From positions 30,906-94,905 of the forward strand of contig JABILI010000096.1 in NCBI GenBank assembly GCA_018654575.1: a stretch of 64,000 bases of DNA, in the 5' to 3' direction. Positions 18,249 to 26,409 of the stretch are shown piece after piece. How positions within the stretch are numbered: the stretch's first letter is position 1; every line of letters begins with the position of its first letter. The translations under genes were made by a program, and so were the position numbers. The notes beneath the pieces are model-generated. The model saw only the letters and a list, made by a program, of their open reading frames with translations, had not been told where the DNA came from and did no database searches. Origin of the DNA: Porticoccaceae bacterium. Lineage in GTDB: Bacteria; Pseudomonadota; Gammaproteobacteria; Pseudomonadales; Porticoccaceae.

Positions 18249-19616
18249 CTACACCGATAAATCAATTCTAACCGCGACTTCAGTTCTGTATGACTTCAAT
18301 CCTCGCCAAAGAATTAACGCGGCCAAGATACTAGAGCTAACCGCCATCAGAGACACCGAATTGACTAACTTTAGCTCATCTTGAAAAACGTAATTTGTTA
18401 GCACCGCAGTAATAGACGGTGATAATCCGATGCCGATGACATTGAGCAGAAAGAAATAACATCCAGACACTACCCCTCGCAAACGGTTTGGTGTGACCTG
18501 CTGTAAAGCTGCAGCGGCAGAACCAAAACCTAAGCATGAAAATAAAACTAGAGGACAGAAGACCATAAATAATGAGGACAGGGAGCCCATAAGAGGCAAC
18601 AACAAAGCAAAAGGAATACCGCAGAGTGCGGCCACGATACCAACTCTCATACCATTATCCAGATAACCTGATTTGAGTAGTCGATCAGACATAAACCCGC
18701 CTGCCAAGAGCCCCATGGTTCCAAATGTCAAAACTATTATCCCGATTGATGCACCAGCTTCGCCAACGGGCAAGCCAAAACTTCGCACTAAGATATGCGG
18801 CCCCCAGACGAACAACACGTTTGAAGATACGCCCAATAGGGCGAAGCCGAAAAAATGAGCCATATAGACTTTCCAGCGCTGGCCAATGTAAGCAAACGCC
18901 TCCTTTAACGTCACCGCCTCATGGCCACCTTCGGTATTACTTAACTTTTGTTCGCGACGCTCAGGCTCTCTGACCGTGTACATGAGTGCGGCAACCAACA
19001 ATCCCGGGAGGCCAACGATGAAAAAAGGAGCCTGCCAAGATCTTATTGTGCCGATGATAGGAAGAACAATCTCTGGAGAACTGGTAACACTCTGTACTAC
19101 TAAGCCTCCCACGATCAACGCTAGACCAACACCGACAAATGCGCCTGCGGTATATACACTTAGCGCCCTGCCAAGTTTTTTTGGTGGAAATAAATCTGCA
19201 ATCATAGAATAAGCTGCAGGCGATAGCGCCGCCTCACCGACACCGACACCAATACGAGCCACGAACAAAGACCCAAATCCTCGCGCCATACCACATAGGG
19301 CGGTCATACAACTCCACAGAGTGATACCGGCGACGATCAAATTTCTACGATTAACTCGATCGGCCAATCGGCCAATAGGAATACCCAGAAAGGTGTAAAA
19401 AATAACAAAAGCAAATCCTATTAAGAGGCTAACCCCAGTGTCACTTAAATTGAAATCTTGCTTAATCGGCTCAATCAAAAGAGTTAGAATAAAACGATCA
19501 ACAAAAGAAAAAGTATAGGCTACAAAAAGTAAGCCCACGGTATACCAAGCAGCCGATTCAGAAGGCCAGGAGGAATTTTTTTGATCTCCGCTGACCGGAG
19601 TACTACTAAGATTCAT
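18249..19616 (-). CDS. Major facilitator superfamily transporter
   Basis: A 455-residue MFS carrier with about twelve spans. Motif A (GIPIGRLADRVNRR) lies between spans 2 and 3, and the polar central loop runs around residues 215-235 (REPERREQKLSNTEGGHEA). It resembles the spinster or phthalate-permease-like group of organic anion importers, but direction and substrate are not determined. The gene stands alone, with a motif-2-like operator (19663-19676) about 47 bases upstream and a shared terminator downstream. Confidence 0.85.
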   Translation of the reverse strand: MNLSSTPVSGDQKNSSWPSESAAWYTVGLLFVAYTFSFVDRFILTLLIEPIKQDFNLSDTGVSLLIGFAFVIFYTFLGIPIGRLADRVNRRNLIVAGITLWSCMTALCGMARGFGSLFVARIGVGVGEAALSPAAYSMIADLFPPKKLGRALSVYTAGAFVGVGLALIVGGLVVQSVTSSPEIVLPIIGTIRSWQAPFFIVGLPGLLVAALMYTVREPERREQKLSNTEGGHEAVTLKEAFAYIGQRWKVYMAHFFGFALLGVSSNVLFVWGPHILVRSFGLPVGEAGASIGIIVLTFGTMGLLAGGFMSDRLLKSGYLDNGMRVGIVAALCGIPFALLLPLMGSLSSLFMVFCPLVLFSCLGFGSAAAALQQVTPNRLRGVVSGCYFFLLNVIGIGLSPSITAVLTNYVFQDELKLVNSVSLMAVSSSILAALILWRGLKSYRTEVAVRIDLSV

Positions 19617-19960
19617 TTAAGTGCCTCTTTAAGATAAAATGTGAAAAATAAATTATTTTAATTGATCGAATGATAAATTAAACTGTACACTTAATAAAAC
19701 CCTTTAGCAAATTGCCGCTGACTACTATAATTTCTTAAGCGATGATGATATTTAGGTGCAAATAAATAGAATGATACTCGCAGAAAAAGAGTCTTATATG
19801 GCTCAAAGGTTGCTTTCGTTGAAGGCCAGTCGCCAACGTTTGTTGCCGGCTGAACCATCAAAATCTGAGAAACACCCCGTTTTCTTTAAGACCAACATTG
19901 ATTTAGATATCTGTACAAGAAGGAGCGCCGCGAACGCTCAAAATCTCTTCTGGAGCCACC
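19617..19960. other. 344-base divergent intergenic region
   Basis: It separates the MFS gene (minus) from the second isochorismatase operon (plus). It holds one motif-2-like site. A 73-codon reading frame (19756-19977) runs through the right half and into the next gene in another frame. It lacks recognisable features, and I do not call it a gene. Confidence 0.5.
19663..19676. promoter_or_regulatory. Operator candidate, motif 2 variant (TGATC-GAAT-GATAA)
   Basis: One mismatch to TTATC-N4-GATAA, followed by ATTAA. The core ATCGAATGATAAAT is very close to ATCGAACGATGAAT in front of the GntR gene, so the two may be bound by the same protein. Confidence 0.5.
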
Positions 19961-20638
19961 ATGGAAATAACCACTAAAACTGCAAAAGAAATCTACTTTG
20001 ATCTAAAAAACAATCCCAACCGCGCACGATTCGGCTTTGGGAATAAAGCTGTATTGGTCAATATCGACCCTCAGAAAGCCTACACTGCAACAGATGAATT
20101 TATCACGGCTTATGAAACCGATCCTAAACAGTTGGACTACATTAATAAACTGTCAGACCGATTTAGACAGCTTGGCTGGCCCGTTGTGTGGACTCATGTT
20201 GCCTATATGGAGTCAGCTGAAGATGCGGGCGTATGGGGTACTCGCACAGACACTGAGAATTCCCTTCAGAATATTAAATTTAACTCTCGCCGAAGCGAAT
20301 TTGATGACCGACTCGACATAGACCCAGTGAAAGACGTTATATATTTAAAAAAGATGCCGTCGGCTTTCTTTGAGACTCAATTACAATCCTTATTAGTATG
20401 GCATCAGGTTGACACGGTAATTCTGACTGGAGGTTCTACGTCCGGCTGCATCCGGGCGACTTCGGTAGATAGTTTATCCCGAGGCTACCGAACTATAGTT
20501 CCCGAAGAAGCTGTCGCTGACAAACATGAGAGCTATCATTACGCCAATTTAACTGATCTGTCGCTAAAATACGCTGATGTGCTAGATATTGATGAAATCT
20601 TTACTTGGTTAGAAGAAAGGCTTACGAATAAACAATAA
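19961..20638 (+). CDS. Isochorismatase-family amidohydrolase (second copy)
   Basis: A 225-residue cysteine hydrolase of the isochorismatase superfamily. The triad is apparent: Asp in LVNIDPQKAY, Lys in IYLKKMPSAFF and Cys in GGSTSGCIRATSVDS. It belongs to the same carbamoyl/amide-cleaving branch as the protein at 2307-2909, but the two are clearly different in sequence. It heads a three-gene operon with two PuuE-like hydrolases, 42 bases before the first. RutB-like ureidoacrylate or peroxyureidoacrylate cleavage is one family function to consider, but no RutA lies next to it. Confidence 0.85.
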   Translation: MEITTKTAKEIYFDLKNNPNRARFGFGNKAVLVNIDPQKAYTATDEFITAYETDPKQLDYINKLSDRFRQLGWPVVWTHVAYMESAEDAGVWGTRTDTENSLQNIKFNSRRSEFDDRLDIDPVKDVIYLKKMPSAFFETQLQSLLVWHQVDTVILTGGSTSGCIRATSVDSLSRGYRTIVPEEAVADKHESYHYANLTDLSLKYADVLDIDEIFTWLEERLTNKQ

Positions 20639-20680
20639 AGACTTGAGGGCAATCTCTCGATATTAGCGAAAGGGTAAAAA

Positions 20681-21625
20681 ATGAAACAAGATCTAGGTTT
20701 TTATGATTATTGGCCCTATGAGAACCGACCTAAAATTCAATGGCCTGGGGGAGCTAAACTAGCATTTTGGGTGGCGCCTAACATTGAGTATTACGAGCTT
20801 GACCCGCCTCAAAATTCCTTCCGAAAAGCTTGGCCTCAACCAACACCAGCTGTTGCTGGATATTCTATACGCGATTATGGGAATCGAGTTGGCCACTCTC
20901 GCCAGATGGAATTATTAGATAAATACGGTATTCGAGGGTCAGTCAGTCTCTCAACGGCACTCTGTGATCATCATCCGGAAATCATTAAACAGTGCCGCGA
21001 TCTCAATTGGGAGTTTTTCAGCCACGGTATCTATAACACCCGTTATACCTACGGAATGACAGAAGACCAAGAACGTGAAATGATCAGGGACTCAATTAAA
21101 TCCATATTCAAGCATACAAATCAAAAATGTGCGGGTTACTTAGCGCCAGCTCTATCCCACTCTGAACTAACGCTGGATCTATTTGCCGAGGTAGGTTCTG
21201 AGTTATTTGGTAATGATGCGGGTATTTATACCTGTGATTTATTTCATGACGACCAGCCGACACCGATCCATCTTCGGAGCAATAAGCGATTTGTATCTGT
21301 ACCCTATTCTCTAGAGATGAATGACACCATCGCCTATGTAGCAAATAAGATTGAACCCCGTAGATATGGTCAAATGCTAAAGGACAACTTTGACCAGCTC
21401 TACAAAGAAGGCTCTAATTCTGGAACAGTGATGTGTATACCCACCCACAATTACCAGATTAGTTGCCCACATAGAATGAAGTCATACGAAGAGGCATTGG
21501 AATATATTACTGGGCACAGCGATGTATGGGTAACCACTGGCCGAGAAATCGCAGAGTATTACTTGGAACATTATTACGATGAGTCCATCCGTGATATCGA
21601 GGATAAATTAAGGCAAAAATCATGA
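20681..21625 (+). CDS. PuuE-type polysaccharide-deacetylase-fold hydrolase, copy 1
   Basis: A 314-residue NodB-fold protein of the group that includes cofactor-independent allantoinase PuuE, which opens cyclic amide rings. Supporting features are the RDYGNRVGHSRQMELLDKYG region, the SHGIYNTRYTYGMTEDQE segment and AGYLAPALSH. There is no signal peptide, unlike secreted chitin or peptidoglycan deacetylases, so it acts on a small cytoplasmic compound. Its stop overlaps the start of copy 2 by the ATGA arrangement, so the two may form a complex or act on related ring amides. A true allantoinase role is possible but unproven. Confidence 0.82.
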   Translation: MKQDLGFYDYWPYENRPKIQWPGGAKLAFWVAPNIEYYELDPPQNSFRKAWPQPTPAVAGYSIRDYGNRVGHSRQMELLDKYGIRGSVSLSTALCDHHPEIIKQCRDLNWEFFSHGIYNTRYTYGMTEDQEREMIRDSIKSIFKHTNQKCAGYLAPALSHSELTLDLFAEVGSELFGNDAGIYTCDLFHDDQPTPIHLRSNKRFVSVPYSLEMNDTIAYVANKIEPRRYGQMLKDNFDQLYKEGSNSGTVMCIPTHNYQISCPHRMKSYEEALEYITGHSDVWVTTGREIAEYYLEHYYDESIRDIEDKLRQKS

Positions 21626-22545
21626 CTGCCGATAAAGACTATTTGACCTATCCTCATCGCTCTTACGGCATGGATCACTCTTCATACGAATGGTCGATGC
21701 TTAATGAGCGTGCACCCGTTGCGTGGCCGAATGGCAAAAAGCTAGCCCTGTGGGTGAATATTAACGTTCAATTTTTTCCTTTGGATCAAAAGAGCATTCC
21801 TTTTCCGGTACCTGGAGGCATGACTATGCCCTATCCGGATCTTCGCCATTACACGCTCCGTGACTATGGCAACCGTGTCGGTATTTATCGTTTCTTTGAC
21901 GCTTTAGATAAGTACGGTATTACATCTAGTATCGCCATGAATACTCTTGTTGCTCAACGCTACCCTTATTTACTCAACAAGGTGGTTGAACGAGGACATG
22001 AAATTCTTTGTCATGGCGAACATATGGACGCTTTACACTATGGCGGTCAGTCCATAGAAGAAGAAGCTGAATTGGTTAAAAGATCATTAGAGGAGTTACG
22101 GACATTAAGCGGTCAAAGCATTAAAGGTTGGATCAGTCCGGCCAAAAATGAAAGCCCCAATACGCCGCAATTATTAGCCGCTAATGGCATTGAATATTTT
22201 TGTGACTGGGTGAACGATGACATGCCCTATAGCTTTCACTCTGACCAGGGCGATCTAACCGCTATGCCACTTTCCACTGAACTCGAGGATCGCTTCATTA
22301 TTATGAACAACCTGCACTCAGAATCATCCTACAAGGAGCAAGTTATAGACGCTTGTGATTTCCTTCTTGATGAAGCCACCACGCAGGGCGGAAGAATATT
22401 GGCGCTAAATCTTCACCCGTGGCTGTTGGGGCAACCACATCGCATTCAAACATTAGAGCAAGTGCTAGAATACCTGAGTAATCAGGACGCTATATGGTCA
22501 GCAAGTCCGATGGAAATTCTTACCGCATTCAAGTCCCAAGCATGA
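21622..22545 (+). CDS. PuuE-type polysaccharide-deacetylase-fold hydrolase, copy 2
   Basis: A 307-residue paralogue of the upstream gene with the same LRDYGNRVGIYRFFDALDKYG and CHGEHMDALHYGG layout. KGWISPAKNESPNT and FCDWVNDDMPYSF look closer to PuuE sequences than copy 1 does. No export signal is present. The two copies differ in the residues around the catalytic His-rich loop (SHGIYNTRY versus CHGEHMDALHY), so they probably have different substrates or one is regulatory. It is the last gene of the operon. Confidence 0.82.
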   Translation: MTADKDYLTYPHRSYGMDHSSYEWSMLNERAPVAWPNGKKLALWVNINVQFFPLDQKSIPFPVPGGMTMPYPDLRHYTLRDYGNRVGIYRFFDALDKYGITSSIAMNTLVAQRYPYLLNKVVERGHEILCHGEHMDALHYGGQSIEEEAELVKRSLEELRTLSGQSIKGWISPAKNESPNTPQLLAANGIEYFCDWVNDDMPYSFHSDQGDLTAMPLSTELEDRFIIMNNLHSESSYKEQVIDACDFLLDEATTQGGRILALNLHPWLLGQPHRIQTLEQVLEYLSNQDAIWSASPMEILTAFKSQA

Positions 22546-22645
22546 CGCTGGATACATTATCTAACACTGTATTTACGCCACAAATAGCCCATCTTGGAAA
22601 TAGAAAAATGTAGGCATAGATCATATCTCTGCAATATTTTTCCTT

Positions 22646-22659
22646 TAATCGAACGATGA
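22646..22659. promoter_or_regulatory. Operator candidate, motif 2 variant before the GntR gene
   Basis: TAATC-GAAC-GATGA followed by ATAATTAAGG. The core ATCG-AA-CGAT is itself a perfect dyad. It overlaps the -35 region of a likely promoter whose -10 is TATGAT at 22670-22675, a normal position for an autorepressor site. Confidence 0.5.
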
Positions 22660-22695
22660 ATAATTAAGGTATGATTGCGTTAAAGAGCTTCTAAA

Positions 22696-23466
22696 ATGAC
22701 GATTTCACAACAAAACGATACTAAAAAACACCGGCCGCTGAGTCAGGATGACCCGACGCCTCTATATCACCGACTTTATACCCGTTTAAAGAAAGATATT
22801 TTAGACGGTACATTGAAGCATGGTAGTCAACTGCCTACCGAGCATGAACTCTCTCAAGTCTTTAGTATTTCGCGTGTCACCGCCATACGAGCGCTTAACG
22901 AACTGGCAGCAGATGGCTTGGTAACTAGGCAGAGAGCTAAAGGCACTCATGTGACGCACAAATACACGCCTAAGCCAGTCAAAGCACCTCTTATAGGAAT
23001 GCTTCAAGAAATTGAGTCAATGGCTCGACACTCAGTTGTTAAGGTTATTGAACTCAATGAAACTCGTCCACCGGCAGATGTTAGCGAAGCGTTTAATTTA
23101 AGCGCTGAAGAAAAGATGCTGAAAATGATCCGTGTGAGGATACGTGACGGAGAGCCTTTTGGTTATTACATAAGCTGGAGCCGCGGATTGGACGATACTA
23201 TTAGCGTAGAAACGATAAAATCAACGCCTCGCCTAGAGATCTTTCGTCAAAATGGTGTTCACATCACTCATGTTAAGCAAATTTTAACAGCAATGCCTGC
23301 CTCAGTAGAGGTTGCAGCTGAACTTCAAGTCGAACCAGGCTTTTCTCTGCTAAAGCTTGTGCGCCAGTCTTTTGACAAGCAGGAGCAACTTGTTGATTTT
23401 CTTATAGCGCTATATCACCCAGAACGTTTCCAGTATCACATGGATTTGACAGTAGAACCCGAATAG
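22696..23466 (+). CDS. GntR-family regulator, HutC/UTRA type
   Basis: A 256-residue transcription factor. The N-terminal winged helix covers about residues 20-90 (LPTEHELSQVFSISRVTAIRALNELAADGLV), and a UTRA effector domain takes up the rest. HutC-type regulators are usually repressors released by a pathway metabolite. The gene directly precedes a TRAP transporter (48-base gap) and is preceded by a motif-2-like operator, so it probably represses itself and the transporter. The same motif before the MFS gene suggests it also acts there. Confidence 0.87.
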   Translation: MTISQQNDTKKHRPLSQDDPTPLYHRLYTRLKKDILDGTLKHGSQLPTEHELSQVFSISRVTAIRALNELAADGLVTRQRAKGTHVTHKYTPKPVKAPLIGMLQEIESMARHSVVKVIELNETRPPADVSEAFNLSAEEKMLKMIRVRIRDGEPFGYYISWSRGLDDTISVETIKSTPRLEIFRQNGVHITHVKQILTAMPASVEVAAELQVEPGFSLLKLVRQSFDKQEQLVDFLIALYHPERFQYHMDLTVEPE

Positions 23467-23498
23467 CGGATAGCCACAAGACAAGAGGAAGCTGGAAG

Positions 23499-23513
23499 AT
23501 GAGTCGCTGCTAG
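23499..23513 (+). other. Possible four-codon leader ORF before the TRAP binding-protein gene
   Basis: ATG AGT CGC TGC TAG begins a few bases after the purine-rich GGAAG and ends one base before the ATG of the TRAP binding-protein gene. That ATG has no good ribosome site of its own, so coupling is conceivable. It may equally be chance. Confidence 0.2.
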
Positions 23514-23514
23514 T

Positions 23515-24552
23515 ATGAAAACACGGATTAAAAAGTTGCCTTACCTTGCGTGTTTAATCTTTATCGTTTTTGCCACCCCCGTAACGGCTAAACCGACAAC
23601 GCTAAGAGTGGCTAGCTTTATCAGCCCCTTAAGTCCACAAAATGCAGAGGTCATAGCACCCTGGATTCAAGAGCTTAAACGACTAAGTAATAACGAGTTA
23701 GATGTGGACTTCTATCCCGGAGGCAGCCTCGGCAGGCACGGTAATTACCAACTAAAGTTATTACAGGATGGCGTTCATCACGCTTCTCTCATAGTTCCCG
23801 GTTATACGCCTGGACGGTTCCCTGATAATACTATTTTTGAATTACCCTTACTCATGGATGGAACACTTGAGGCGTCCCTAGCCTATTATCGTATGATCAA
23901 GAATGGCTACTTGCGAGGCTACAAAGATACCAAACTTATCAGTGTCTTTATGAGCCAACCTTACTTTATACACCTTAATACGCCTTACCAAACTCTTGAT
24001 GACCTAAAAGGCAAGAAGATACGAGTAGCCGGCTATCTGCAGGCTGAAATTATTCGTCGTCTAGGAGCGACGCCAATAGGTGGCACCCCAGTTACGCAAA
24101 TTAGGGAGAGTATTAATCGAGGTCTTATTGATGGCACCATACTTGGATGGGACTCAATGCATATATTTGGTGTGAAGCATGTGACTCGATACCATATCGA
24201 GATTCCGGTTACTTATACACCCATACTGTTCTTAATGAATCTTGAAACCTATGAAAACTTAGACCCTAAATATCAAGCCCTTATAAACCAGTCGAGCGGT
24301 GAAGAAATGGTTAGGCATTTTAGTGCCGTCACAACCGCCTTAGCTAGAAAGACCTACGCAGAAACAAAAGGTAAGGACGAGCAATACTTTATAACATTAG
24401 ATGAAAAAGAATTGAGTAGATGGCACCAAGCACTTGCGCCTATTGAACAAAGCTGGATCTTAAAAAACCCAGAAGGACAGTGGCGTATGGAAGGACTAAA
24501 AGAAATACTCACCACCATTCGTCAAGAACTACCTAAAGACAATGACCTATGA
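23515..24552 (+). CDS. TRAP transporter solute-binding protein (DctP type)
   Basis: A 345-residue periplasmic binding protein. The Sec signal peptide is clear (LPYLACLIFIVFATPVTA, cleavage before KPTTL). LKGKKIRVAGYLQAEIIRRLGATPIGGT carries the conserved arginine that usually grips a carboxylate, so the ligand is probably an organic acid. It is followed by the small and large membrane subunits with overlapping codons, so the transporter is complete. The GntR gene precedes it by 48 bases. Confidence 0.9.
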   Translation: MKTRIKKLPYLACLIFIVFATPVTAKPTTLRVASFISPLSPQNAEVIAPWIQELKRLSNNELDVDFYPGGSLGRHGNYQLKLLQDGVHHASLIVPGYTPGRFPDNTIFELPLLMDGTLEASLAYYRMIKNGYLRGYKDTKLISVFMSQPYFIHLNTPYQTLDDLKGKKIRVAGYLQAEIIRRLGATPIGGTPVTQIRESINRGLIDGTILGWDSMHIFGVKHVTRYHIEIPVTYTPILFLMNLETYENLDPKYQALINQSSGEEMVRHFSAVTTALARKTYAETKGKDEQYFITLDEKELSRWHQALAPIEQSWILKNPEGQWRMEGLKEILTTIRQELPKDNDL

Positions 24553-25073
24553 TTTTCTCTAATTCTCTGGAAACAACTATTCGAAAAATTGCTCAGGTAA
24601 TTGCCTTAGCGGGACTATCATGCCTTTTAATTCAAGCGACTATGATCGTAGTAGATGTATTGCTGCGTTGGGTCTTTAACAGCCCACTGTTTGGCATGGA
24701 AGACATAAATCAGCTTCTCATAAGCGTTATTCTTGCATCTTTTTTCCCTATTCTTTTAATTGATAGTAAGAACATCACCATAGATGTTCTAGGCGAAGTG
24801 TTGGGTGCAAGAACCAAAGCTTGGCTAGACGTGGTGGGCCAACTCACCACTCTGATTCTTTTTGTTCTTGTAGTCTGGCAACTTACCCTTTTTTCTATTG
24901 AAGTAAATAATCAAACGACCTTGATCTTGCAACTTCCCATCGCACCGACGTGGTGGCTAACAACTGGCCTGATGGGTCTTTGTATTCCAGCCCAATTAAT
25001 AGTGACAGTATCAAAAATTCGAAAAGCGCTCGACCCTAACTATTCCCCAATCATCCCCGACGGAAGTAAATGA
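24549..25073 (+). CDS. TRAP transporter small membrane subunit (DctQ type)
   Basis: A 174-residue protein with four predicted spans, near residues 15-33, 50-70, 90-112 and 133-153, as in DctQ subunits. VDVLLRWVFNSPLFGMEDINQ is typical of the family. The start overlaps the stop of the binding protein, and its stop overlaps the start of the large subunit (ATGA type), so all three are translationally coupled. Confidence 0.9.
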   Translation: MIFSNSLETTIRKIAQVIALAGLSCLLIQATMIVVDVLLRWVFNSPLFGMEDINQLLISVILASFFPILLIDSKNITIDVLGEVLGARTKAWLDVVGQLTTLILFVLVVWQLTLFSIEVNNQTTLILQLPIAPTWWLTTGLMGLCIPAQLIVTVSKIRKALDPNYSPIIPDGSK

Positions 25074-26374
25074 TGGAAGCTATCTCAATCGCTTTAGTTG
25101 GCATCCTAATTATGTTCGCGCTAATCGCATTGCATGTCCCGGTGGGTGTATCACTTGCGGTAACAGGTGTTGGGGTTTTTACCTGGATTGTTGGTTTCGA
25201 CGAAGCTGTATCTTTAATTGGAACAGAGTTTTCAGCCACTTTTTCTAATATGGACTACTCTATTATTCCATTCTTCATTGTAATGGGCAGCCTTGCTAGC
25301 ACAGCAGGGTTATCTGCTGATTTATTCCGCCTTGCAAATAGCTTCTTAGGCCACAAAAGAGGAGGCCTGGCACTGGCAACGGTGGGCGGTTGCGCAGCCT
25401 TTGGCTCAGTATGCGGCTCTTCATTGGCCACAGTGGCCACCATGACGCGTGTTGCTTTGCCTGAAATGCTAAAACGAGGCTATAAACCTTCTCTAGCTAC
25501 CGGAAGTATTGCTGCAGGTGGAGCCTTAGGAACACTGATTCCGCCGTCTTTAATTATTATTCTATATGCCTTACTAACTGACTTAGATACTCGAACTCTC
25601 ATGATTGCGGCCATATTGCCCGCCCTGTTAGCTGTTGTAATGAATGCTTTAACCATTATTGTTATGGTCCGACTAAATCCCAACATTGCCCCCAAAGGAG
25701 AGCCCACTAGCTGGAATGATCGGAGACGAACTCTGGTTAAAAGCTGGCAGATCCTTCTACTCGGCGGAATTGTAGCTGGGGGGATCTATGGTGGGATATT
25801 TAACATTACTGAAGCGGCGGCGGTAGGAGTAGCCATCGCGTTCATTATGTGTTTTTTTAGAGGCCAACTTACTCAAAATAATCTTCGTGAAATGATGCAA
25901 GAAACGGCTAGCAACACCGCTATGATTTATATGATGCTTATTGGTGCATCAATTCTTTCATATTTTTTATCCTTATCCCACATGCCTGAATATACAGTGG
26001 CATGGATCGACGCTATGGATCTACCGGCCTTCGTTGTTGTTCTGGTGCTCTACTTAATGTACTTGGTGTTAGGAAGTATCTTCGAGACTGTTGCTGCAAT
26101 GGTTATCACACTGCCCTTTGTTCTGCCCATTGTCACTGGGTTAGGGTATGACCCTGTATGGTGGGGTATTATGATGCTTAGCGTGATAGGTACTGGCATG
26201 AATACTCCGCCAATTGGTATGAACGTTTTTGTGTTATTTGGGATGACAAAAGACATACCGCTAAAAACAATTTTTTCTGGGACACTACCATTTGTTATCA
26301 GTGATGTTATCAAGCTTTTAATACTAACAATGGTTCCCGAGATAACTCTCTGGCTGCCCAGCCTCATAGCCTAG
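25070..26374 (+). CDS. TRAP transporter large membrane subunit (DctM type)
   Basis: A 434-residue protein with about twelve hydrophobic segments, the normal length for DctM. GGCAAFGSVCGSSLATVATM and GSIAAGGALGTLIPPSLIII are the family's conserved elements. NTPPIGMNVFVLFG near the C-terminus is another. It drives sodium-dependent import of the acid held by the binding protein. The gene ends 35 bases before a convergent flavoprotein gene, with no strong hairpin between them. Confidence 0.92.
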   Translation: MMEAISIALVGILIMFALIALHVPVGVSLAVTGVGVFTWIVGFDEAVSLIGTEFSATFSNMDYSIIPFFIVMGSLASTAGLSADLFRLANSFLGHKRGGLALATVGGCAAFGSVCGSSLATVATMTRVALPEMLKRGYKPSLATGSIAAGGALGTLIPPSLIIILYALLTDLDTRTLMIAAILPALLAVVMNALTIIVMVRLNPNIAPKGEPTSWNDRRRTLVKSWQILLLGGIVAGGIYGGIFNITEAAAVGVAIAFIMCFFRGQLTQNNLREMMQETASNTAMIYMMLIGASILSYFLSLSHMPEYTVAWIDAMDLPAFVVVLVLYLMYLVLGSIFETVAAMVITLPFVLPIVTGLGYDPVWWGIMMLSVIGTGMNTPPIGMNVFVLFGMTKDIPLKTIFSGTLPFVISDVIKLLILTMVPEITLWLPSLIA

Positions 26375-26409
26375 CAATAGAGCGCGGCGTAGGTCATGTG
26401 CTAAACATT

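Noticed and set aside
19756..19977. A 73-codon plus-strand reading frame between the MFS and isochorismatase genes
   Set aside because: It starts in AT-rich intergenic DNA, runs into the next gene in another frame and shows no domain or signal feature. No clear ribosome site precedes it.
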